Part shown: piece after piece, positions 1 through 4,860 of the stretch
Layout of the letters: each line of letters starts with the position of its first letter
Numbering within the stretch: position 1 is the stretch's first letter
The notes under the pieces: model-generated
What the model saw: only the letters and a program-made list of their open reading frames with translations
What the model was told of the DNA's origin: nothing
Databases searched by the model: none
DNA from: Flavobacteriales bacterium UBA6165
GTDB taxonomy: Bacteria; Bacteroidota; Bacteroidia; Flavobacteriales_D; Crocinitomicaceae
Reading direction: 5' to 3'
Assembly: GCA_002422285.1 (NCBI GenBank)
Contig: DIUF01000115.1
Span: 9,803-26,063, forward strand
DNA length: 16,261 nt
Translations under genes and position numbers: made by a program

Positions 1-449
1 ACCGTTTCACCGTAGGTATGAATACCTGAGCGCACCACTTCGCCGTGTTCGTCTTTTTCAACCGTTGGCTCCATAAAGGATTTGGCACCGCGCTTTGTGG
101 TTTCTTCCCAGGCAGAACGTGCGTCTTCCACCCAAAGAGCTACTACTTTCACGCCATCACCGTGCTTTTTCACATGCTCCCCAATCGGAGAATTGCTGTT
201 TAATGCGGTAGTCAAAACCAAACGGATTTTGTCTTGCACCAACACATACGACGCTCTGTCGCGCACGCCTGTTTCCAATCCGGCATAAGCCAAAGACTGA
301 AAACCAAAGGCTGTTTTATAAAAATGAGCAGCTTGTTTAGCGTTACCCACATAAAATTCTACATAATCTGTCCCCAACAAGGGCAAGAAATCCTGAGCTC
401 CCTCGAAGATTTTCTCTAAACCGTAATTTACACTTTTTACTTCTTTCAT
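1..449 (-). CDS. hppD: 4-hydroxyphenylpyruvate dioxygenase, 5' part (runs off the left edge)
   Basis: HPPD converts 4-hydroxyphenylpyruvate to homogentisate with Fe(II) and O2 in tyrosine catabolism, in the cytoplasm. Translation from the ATG at 449 gives about 149 residues starting MKEVKSVNYGLEKIFEG. It continues into the family's N-terminal vicinal-oxygen-chelate domain, with landmarks GTDYVEFYVGNAKQAAHFY (about 26-44), FGFQSLAYAGLETGVRDRAS and KHGDGVKVVALWVEDA. Family members are about 360-380 aa, so only the first 40% is present. The iron ligands (two His and one Glu in the C-terminal half) lie outside the window and cannot be checked. The reading frame is open to base 1. The gene follows hmgA on the same strand after a 151 bp repeat-rich gap and acts one step earlier in the same pathway, which suggests co-transcription. 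The identification is strong. Confidence 0.95.
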   Translation of the reverse strand, partial: MKEVKSVNYGLEKIFEGAQDFLPLLGTDYVEFYVGNAKQAAHFYKTAFGFQSLAYAGLETGVRDRASYVLVQDKIRLVLTTALNSNSPIGEHVKKHGDGVKVVALWVEDARSAWEETTKRGAKSFMEPTVEKDEHGEVVRSGIHTYGET

Positions 450-600
450 TTTATTAAAGATTTGAAATTCGAAATTCGAGATTCGAGATTATTAAATTCG
501 AGATTATTAAATTTGAAATTCGAGATTGTTGCTTTCGGCAAATCTCAAATTTCGAATCTCGAATATTTAATCTGTAAATCTCAAATTTCAAATAATTAAT
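450..600. repeat. AT-rich tandem and inverted repeat patch between hmgA and hppD
   Basis: The whole hmgA-hppD gap is made of variants of ATTCGAGATT and AAATTTGAAATT. ATTCGAGATTATTAA occurs twice in perfect tandem (481-495, 496-510). ATTCGAGATTCGA at 474-486 has a perfect 13 bp inverted copy at 552-564. AAATCTCAAATTT is repeated at 540-552 and 576-588. The inverted copies could fold into a long hairpin in the hmgA-hppD transcript, so the patch may act as a processing site, attenuator or weak terminator. It may equally be a simple-sequence expansion. Function is not shown by the sequence. Confidence 0.75.
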
Positions 601-1758
601 TTATTCAGTCCAAGATTTATAGTATTCCTCATCCGCCATATCCACTGCTGTTTGTGTCAATTTCAAAGGTTTGAAGGTGTCAACCATTACGGCCAATTCG
701 AGGGTTTCTTTTTGTCCGATAGAACGTTCCATAGCGCCCGGGTGCGGTCCGTGTGGGATGCCCGCAGGATGCAAGGAAATATAGCCTTTGTCCACATGAT
801 TTCTACTCATGAAGTCGCCATCTACGTAATACAAAACCTCATCGCTATCGATGTTGCTGTGGTTGTAGGGCGCCGGAATGGCCTGCGGATGATAGTCATA
901 CATACGCGGACAAAACGAACACACCACAAAATTGTGCGCTTCGAACGTTTGGTGAATCGGCGGCGGCATGTGTACACGACCCGTAATTGGTTCAAAATCG
1001 TGGATTGAGAACGCATACGGGAAATTGTAGCCGTCATAACCCACAACATCAAACGGATGAGAGCCATAAACCAATTCGTGCAAGATGTTTTCTTTTTTCA
1101 CTTTGATGAGAAAATCGCCTTTTTCATCGTGCGTTTCCAAAACTTCTGGTGCACGCAAATCACGCTCGCAGAAAGGCGAATGTTCCAACAACTGACCAAA
1201 TTTATTGCGGTAGGTTCTCGGGGTCAAAATCGGAGAAAATGACTCAACAATGAATAAACGGTTGTCGTCGGTATCGAATTCAATTTGGTAGATAATTCCA
1301 CGCGGCACAATCAGATAATCACCACAGGAGAACTTCAAATTGCCCAACATGGTGCGCAAGGTTCCGGTTCCTTTGTGAATGAAAATCATTTCATCGGCAT
1401 CGGCATTTTTGTAGAAATAGCGCATCAATGATTCTTTTGGAGCTGCCAAAGTGATATTCAAATCGTTGTTGAATAAAACCGTTTTTCTACTTTCGAGATA
1501 ATCGTTTTGTGGTTTCAATTGAAAACCATTCAACATTTGCGACTTGATGTTATTCTTTATAGCAGCAACAGGTGTCATGTCGATTGGATTGCCAACAGAC
1601 TTCACCATGGTTGGTCGATGCACGTGATACATCAAAGTTGACATACTGCTAAATCCCTCTGTTCCAAAAAGTTGCTCATAGTAGAACTTCCCTTCTGGGG
1701 ATTTGAAAACCGTATGTCTTTTGTGGGGGATATTCCCCATTTTATGATAAAAAGGCAT
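601..1758 (-). CDS. hmgA: homogentisate 1,2-dioxygenase
   Basis: The enzyme opens the aromatic ring of homogentisate to maleylacetoacetate using Fe(II) and O2, the step after HPPD. The protein is 385 aa from ATG 1758 (MPFYHKMGNIPHKRH). The frame stays open upstream to 2004, but those 82 residues do not look like the family and the start here gives the usual length. Family landmarks are the cupin region DEMIFIHKGTGTLRTMLG (122-139), GDYLIVPRGIIYQIEFD (146-162), PPPIHQTFEAHNFVVCSF (265-282), PRMYDYHPQAIPAPYNHSN (284-302) and IPHGPHPG (334-341). The Fe ligands are most likely H300, a carboxylate at D306 or E307, and H336. The acidic residue falls in HSNIDSDE, not the HRNxMSE seen in mammalian and Pseudomonas enzymes. 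The gene heads a probable hmgA-hppD operon and is divergent from tdh. Identification is firm; the start codon is likely but could be M7. Confidence 0.95.
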   Translation of the reverse strand: MPFYHKMGNIPHKRHTVFKSPEGKFYYEQLFGTEGFSSMSTLMYHVHRPTMVKSVGNPIDMTPVAAIKNNIKSQMLNGFQLKPQNDYLESRKTVLFNNDLNITLAAPKESLMRYFYKNADADEMIFIHKGTGTLRTMLGNLKFSCGDYLIVPRGIIYQIEFDTDDNRLFIVESFSPILTPRTYRNKFGQLLEHSPFCERDLRAPEVLETHDEKGDFLIKVKKENILHELVYGSHPFDVVGYDGYNFPYAFSIHDFEPITGRVHMPPPIHQTFEAHNFVVCSFCPRMYDYHPQAIPAPYNHSNIDSDEVLYYVDGDFMSRNHVDKGYISLHPAGIPHGPHPGAMERSIGQKETLELAVMVDTFKPLKLTQTAVDMADEEYYKSWTE

Positions 1759-1842
1759 ATTAATTTTGGATTGAAAAATGAATACTTGGTTCTTAAAACA
1801 CAGTGCGGAGAGGCACAAGACTATGGGTTGCGTCATTCTGGA

Positions 1843-1856
1843 CTCCTCTTGAGGAG
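1843..1856. repeat. palindrome CTCCTC-TT-GAGGAG in the hmgA leader
   Basis: A near-perfect palindrome (CTCCTC 1843-1848, GAGGAG 1851-1856) sits in the predicted hmgA 5' untranslated region, next to a GTCATTCTGGA stretch (1832-1842). A second small hairpin, GTGC-CTCTCC-GCAC on the minus strand, is nearby (1803-1816). These could be leader structure or the remnant of a dispersed intergenic repeat. No riboswitch family was recognised. Confidence 0.35.
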
Positions 1857-1913
1857 CATTTTGATCATTGCTTTTACCCGATTCAGAACCATTGTTTTTT
1901 GTTGATTTCTTGA

Positions 1914-1941
1914 GCAAAAGTAGAAAATTTATCCGAACCAA
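1914..1941 (-). promoter_or_regulatory. Bacteroidota-type promoter for hmgA
   Basis: On the minus strand TACTTTTG (1922-1915) matches the -7 consensus TAnnTTTG of Bacteroidota and is followed by C at 1914. A TTG (1941-1939, within TTTTTTGG) lies 16 bp upstream, slightly shorter than the 17-23 bp usually quoted. Transcription would start near 1907, giving an hmgA leader of about 150 nt. This is a motif match only. Confidence 0.5.
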
Positions 1942-1967
1942 AAAATGATTTATTTCAGTTGAACCCG

Positions 1968-1976
1968 TACTTTTGC
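1968..1976 (+). promoter_or_regulatory. -7 promoter element for tdh (TACTTTTGC)
   Basis: TACTTTTG (1968-1975) matches TAnnTTTG and lies 30 bp before the tdh ATG. It is the same 9-mer as the hmgA box on the opposite strand. No TTG is visible at the expected 17-23 bp upstream distance, so only the -7 half is supported. Confidence 0.5.
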
Positions 1977-2005
1977 GAAGCACAAAACACAAAAAACCCA
2001 GCATT

Positions 2006-2956
2006 ATGCAAAAGACATTGGTAATTGGTTCGGCAGGACAAATCGGCGTTGAAATCGTTCGCGCATTAGTAGCAAAACAAGGTCACGATAACGTATTCGC
2101 ATCAGATATTCATGAAAACTGTCCAGCATCTCTTGAAGGGTTTAACTACTTTTCTTTGAACGCTTTAGACAAGAGTCGTTTGGAGGAAATCGTAGTTGAA
2201 AACCAAATTACCGACGTTTATTTATTGGCTGCCTTGCTCTCTGCGACTGCCGAAAAAAACATTGCTTTTGCATGGGAATTGAACATGGACGGACTGTTTC
2301 ATGTGCTCAATTTGGCGAAAGAAGGAAAAATTAAAAAGGTGTTTTGGCCTTCATCAATCGCGGTTTTTGGTCCAACGACGCCAAGAATCAATACGCCACA
2401 AGAAACAGTTATGGAACCGACCACTGTTTATGGCATTTCCAAATTAGCAGGAGAATTGTGGTGCTCCTATTACCACCGCGTTTTTGGTGTTGATGTGCGC
2501 TCTATCCGTTACCCTGGCTTGATTTCTTACCAAAGTTTGCCTGGCGGAGGAACAACTGATTACGCTGTCGATATTTTCTATCATACTTTGAAAAACGGCA
2601 CTTACACCTCTTTCTTGTCTGAGAACACAGCCTTACCGATGATGTTTATGGAAGATGCCATTCGCGCCACTTTGGAATTGATGGACGCTCCTGCTGAGAA
2701 CGTTAAAGTACGAACGGCCTACAATTTGGGCGGCATCAGCTTCACGCCAGCGGAATTGGCAGCATCGATCCAGAAATTTATGCCAGATTTCACCATCAAC
2801 TACGCGCCAGATTTCCGTCAAAAAATTGCAGATTCTTGGCCAGATTCCATCGATGACACGGTTGCACAACAAGATTGGGGCTGGAAACCAAAATACGACT
2901 TGGAATTGATGACCAAAACGATGTTGGAGCATGTGGATATTGGAAAGTTGGTTTAG
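2006..2956 (+). CDS. tdh: L-threonine 3-dehydrogenase, short-chain dehydrogenase type
   Basis: This type oxidises L-threonine with NAD+ to 2-amino-3-ketobutyrate, which Kbl then splits to glycine and acetyl-CoA. The 316 aa protein is an extended SDR. It has the Rossmann motif GSAGQIG (8-14), the acidic SDIHEN after the second strand (33-38), PSSIAVFGPTTPR (115-127) with the catalytic Ser, and the Y-x3-K pair in VYGISK (Y142, K146). PGLISYQSLPGGGTTDYA (170-187) and LPMMFMEDAIRATLELM (210-226) are typical of bacterial and animal SDR-type ThrDH rather than of sugar epimerases. The ATG at 2006 is chosen because GxxGxxG then starts at the usual distance from the N-terminus. The extra 11 codons back to 1973 overlap the -7 box and would not be transcribed. 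No kbl partner is visible. The gene is divergent from hmgA. Confidence 0.92.
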   Translation: MQKTLVIGSAGQIGVEIVRALVAKQGHDNVFASDIHENCPASLEGFNYFSLNALDKSRLEEIVVENQITDVYLLAALLSATAEKNIAFAWELNMDGLFHVLNLAKEGKIKKVFWPSSIAVFGPTTPRINTPQETVMEPTTVYGISKLAGELWCSYYHRVFGVDVRSIRYPGLISYQSLPGGGTTDYAVDIFYHTLKNGTYTSFLSENTALPMMFMEDAIRATLELMDAPAENVKVRTAYNLGGISFTPAELAASIQKFMPDFTINYAPDFRQKIADSWPDSIDDTVAQQDWGWKPKYDLELMTKTMLEHVDIGKLV

Positions 2957-3075
2957 GAAAGATTATAATTTAAAACAAATCTCACGTTTTCTATACACCG
3001 CGATTTAAACACATCAGGGTTTCGACTTAGCGTAGAGATCAAATTTTACTTTATTGGGTAATCGATTTTTTGAGG

Positions 3076-3328
3076 GCGATGAATCGCATCATTAAAACCA
3101 ACGGGATGAATCCCTTTGCTATTGAGAGGAGTGCGAATTGCGGCGGTTTTCTTTCATAACGACACTCACTTACAACGTGGATTTATCCCGTTGTGGACGA
3201 ACAACACGGATTTATCCCGTTGCGGAAAAATAATCCCTTTGCTATTGAGAGGGGTGCGAATTGCGGCGGTTTTCTTTCATAACGACACTCACCTACAACG
3301 CGGATTTATCCCGTTGTGGACAGAATAA
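3076..3328. repeat. composite REP-like repeat, left copy (two 90 bp units)
   Basis: This block lies between tdh and the transposase gene. It begins with the palindrome GCGAT-GA-ATCGC (3076-3087) and CATCATTAAAACCAACGGGAT. Then follow two 90 bp direct repeats, 3109-3198 and 3232-3321, which differ at only three positions. Each unit runs from AATCCCTTTGCTATTGAG to GGATTTATCCCGTTGTGGA. The hairpin-capable 19-mer GGATTTATCCCGTTGYGGA occurs at 3179-3197, 3208-3226 and 3302-3320. Preceding CAACG/CACG bases pair with CGTTG to make bulged stems around GGAT-TT-ATCC. The order and orientation match the right copy at 3981-4232. Open frames through it are repeat artefacts. The rest of the tdh-transposase gap (2957-3075, 3329-3403) shows no gene. 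Confidence 0.88.
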
Positions 3329-3404
3329 CACTTACCAAATAGGTGATTTTGCGTCGCTTTAAAATACAAGTGACTATTTAAAAAATTATTTTATAATCAA
3401 TATT

Positions 3405-3434
3405 TTGCTTAATAACTGGAAATAACTAATTTTG
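3405..3434 (+). promoter_or_regulatory. Bacteroidota-type promoter for the RAYT transposase
   Basis: TTG (3405-3407, within TATTTTG) is followed after 19 bp by TAATTTTG (3427-3434). This is a full match to the -33/-7 pair with ideal spacing. The transposase ATG at 3456 lies about 15 nt after the expected transcription start. It is the best promoter match in the window and indicates the transposase gene has its own promoter inside the repeat-flanked segment. Confidence 0.65.
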
Positions 3435-3455
3435 CTCCAACCAAAACCTACATTA

Positions 3456-3911
3456 ATGCCTCAAATAAAAATTTACATCCACTTTGTGTGGAGCACGAAA
3501 AATCGCGTCCCTTATCTTGGAACAAAGGATATGCGGCGAGCTGTTTGGATTCATATCCGTGAAAATGCCAGAAAAAAAGGAATTTTTGTTGACCATGTTG
3601 ATGGTTACGCGGAACATTGTCACTGCTTAGTGTCACTTGCAGGAAATCAAACAATTGAAGACATCATGCATTTAATCAAGGGCGAGTCTTCCTATTGGAT
3701 AAATCGAAATCCTGACTTTAAAGAAGCATTAAATGGAGAAAAATTCGAATGGCAAACAGAATATTTCGCGGTTTCTGTTTCAGAATCCATTGTTCCACGC
3801 GTAAGGAATTATATCCAACGTCAAGAAAAACATCACGCCAAAAAAACATATAATGACGAATTCGAAGAAATCATCAAAAAATACAAATTTCAACGATTTG
3901 CCGACAAATAA
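3456..3911 (+). CDS. REP-associated tyrosine transposase (IS200/Y1 HUH family)
   Basis: The 151 aa protein is a single Y1_Tnp domain. Such enzymes nick single-stranded DNA at hairpins through a tyrosine and an HUH metal site. Visible features are the N-terminal strand MPQIKIYIHFVWSTKNR (1-17), typical of the family. The metal-binding His pair is in EHCHCLVSL (H54, H56, with Cys between them in place of the usual bulky hydrophobic). TIEDIMHLIKGESSYWIN (66-83) follows, and the catalytic Tyr is in VRNYIQRQEKHH (Y119). The ATG at 3456 is preferred over an in-frame TTG at 3432, which lies inside the -7 box. The gene lies between two direct copies of a composite palindromic repeat. It has no TnpB partner and no IS200/IS605-type ends were recognised. 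This fits a domesticated RAYT rather than a free insertion sequence. The frame looks intact. Function on these repeats is inference. Confidence 0.9.
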   Translation: MPQIKIYIHFVWSTKNRVPYLGTKDMRRAVWIHIRENARKKGIFVDHVDGYAEHCHCLVSLAGNQTIEDIMHLIKGESSYWINRNPDFKEALNGEKFEWQTEYFAVSVSESIVPRVRNYIQRQEKHHAKKTYNDEFEEIIKKYKFQRFADK

Positions 3912-3980
3912 TTATTGAATAGGACTACACTAAATTACAACTTCTGGTATCAAATGATTGACGGGCACCTTGCTATTTGA

Positions 3981-4232
3981 GCGATAAATCGCATCATTAA
4001 AACCAACGGGATGAATCCCGTTGCTATTGAGGGGAGCAAGGTTTACATCTTTACTCTTTTGCACTACACTCACTTACAACGCGGATTTATCCCGTTGTGG
4101 ACGAACAACACTGATTTATACCGTTGTGGAAAAATAATCCTTTTACTATTGAGGGTAGTGCGAATTCCGGCGATTTTCTTTCATAACGACACTCACTTAC
4201 AACGTGGATTTATCCCGTTGTGGACGAACAAA
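3981..4232. repeat. composite REP-like repeat, right copy (two ~90 bp units)
   Basis: This block has the same layout and orientation as the left copy. It starts with palindrome GCGAT-AA-ATCGC (3981-3992), then CATCATTAAAACCAACGGGAT, then units 4014-4102 and 4136-4225. AACGGGAT-GA-ATCCCGTT (4005-4022) is a perfect 8 bp stem here but is degraded in the left copy. The first unit keeps both ends but has an unrelated centre (about 4037-4068, AGCAAGGTTTACATC onwards). The second unit matches the left units closely. The 19-mer GGATTTATCCCGTTGTGGA occurs at 4083-4101 and 4206-4224, with a degenerate copy at 4112-4130. The block ends about 14 bp before the -7 box of pth. The rest of the transposase-pth gap (3912-3980) shows nothing recognisable. 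Confidence 0.88.
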
Positions 4233-4245
4233 GAAACTTAAAGAT

Positions 4246-4253
4246 TAACTTTG
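4246..4253 (+). promoter_or_regulatory. -7 promoter element for pth (TAACTTTG)
   Basis: TAACTTTG followed by C matches TAnnTTTG and lies 21 bp before the pth ATG. The closest upstream TTG (4218-4220) belongs to the flanking repeat and is 25 bp away, longer than usual, so the -33 half is doubtful. Confidence 0.5.
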
Positions 4254-4274
4254 CAGCCCAAGAATTAATTACCC

Positions 4275-4838
4275 ATGAAATACCTCATCATCGGTCTAGG
4301 CAATCCAGGAGCAAAATACGAAAACACGCGCCACAACATTGGTTTCCGTGTGGTGGAAGCCTTGGCGAAAGAGAAGGAAGAAACTTTTAAAACCGTTCGT
4401 TTGGGAGAATTAGCGACCATCAAACACAAATCTCGTGTTTTGGTCTTGTTGAAACCGAACACCTACATGAATCTTTCAGGTCAAGCGGTGAAATATTGGA
4501 TGCAGCAAGAGAAAATTCCGATTGAAAACATTTTGGTGATTTTGGACGATATTGCCCTGCCTTTCGGAAAAATTCGACTCAAAGGCAAAGGCAGCGATGG
4601 TGGTCACAACGGTTTAAAGAGCATCCAAGAATTATTGGGTTCAACAAACTACGCCCGCTTGCGTTTCGGGGTTGGTTCAGATTTCAAACCCGGACAACAA
4701 GCGGATTATGTTTTAGGCGATTGGAATAACGACGAAAACAAAGGATTACCAGAACGCATCGAAGCCGCAAAAGCTTGTGTTCTAGATTTTGTGAGTATCG
4801 GTTTGGGGATGACGATGACGAAGCATAATGGGGGGTGA
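4275..4838 (+). CDS. pth: peptidyl-tRNA hydrolase
   Basis: Pth frees tRNA from prematurely released peptidyl-tRNA by cutting the ester bond, an essential cytoplasmic housekeeping role. The 187 aa protein has the normal bacterial length and all signature blocks: MKYLIIGLGNPGAKYENTRHN (1-21) with N10 and catalytic H20; LKPNTYMNLSGQAV (59-72) with N66; LDDIALPFGKIRLK (90-103) with D92; and GSDGGHNGLKSI (106-117) with N112. These correspond to E. coli N10, H20, N68, D93 and N114. The start follows a TAACTTTG box with a leader of about 15 nt. In many Bacteroidota pth lies next to the ribosomal protein L25 gene. Here its upstream neighbour is the repeat/transposase block, so it is transcribed alone. 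It converges with the secreted-protein gene, stop to stop, with 22 bp between. Confidence 0.97.
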   Translation: MKYLIIGLGNPGAKYENTRHNIGFRVVEALAKEKEETFKTVRLGELATIKHKSRVLVLLKPNTYMNLSGQAVKYWMQQEKIPIENILVILDDIALPFGKIRLKGKGSDGGHNGLKSIQELLGSTNYARLRFGVGSDFKPGQQADYVLGDWNNDENKGLPERIEAAKACVLDFVSIGLGMTMTKHNGG

Positions 4839-4860
4839 AACCCTTGTTCTCTATGAAACA

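Noticed and set aside
1759..2004. N-terminal extension of hmgA by 82 residues
   Set aside because: The extra residues match no family feature, would cross the predicted promoter at 1914-1941, and make the protein far longer than usual.
3116..3328. Open frame of 70 aa on the plus strand through the left repeat
   Set aside because: It is wholly made of the repeat (THLQRGFIPLWT is the translation of the hairpin core), with internal duplication following the DNA units. It has no independent sign of being coding.
3456..3911. Complete IS200/IS605 insertion sequence
   Set aside because: No tnpB and no clear element ends of the IS200 kind. The flanking repeats are multi-unit arrays, which fits a RAYT locus better.
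3076..4232. CRISPR array interpretation of the repeats
   Set aside because: Only four units, unit length near 90 bp, no regular unique spacers and no cas genes.
4011..4241. Open frame of 76 aa on the plus strand through the right repeat
   Set aside because: Same repeat translated again; ends just before pth and lacks any protein signature.
4833..4843. GGGT-GAA-ACCC hairpin overlapping the pth stop as a terminator between convergent genes
   Set aside because: Only a 4 bp stem, part of the coding sequence, and followed by TTGTTCT rather than a T run. Too weak to call.
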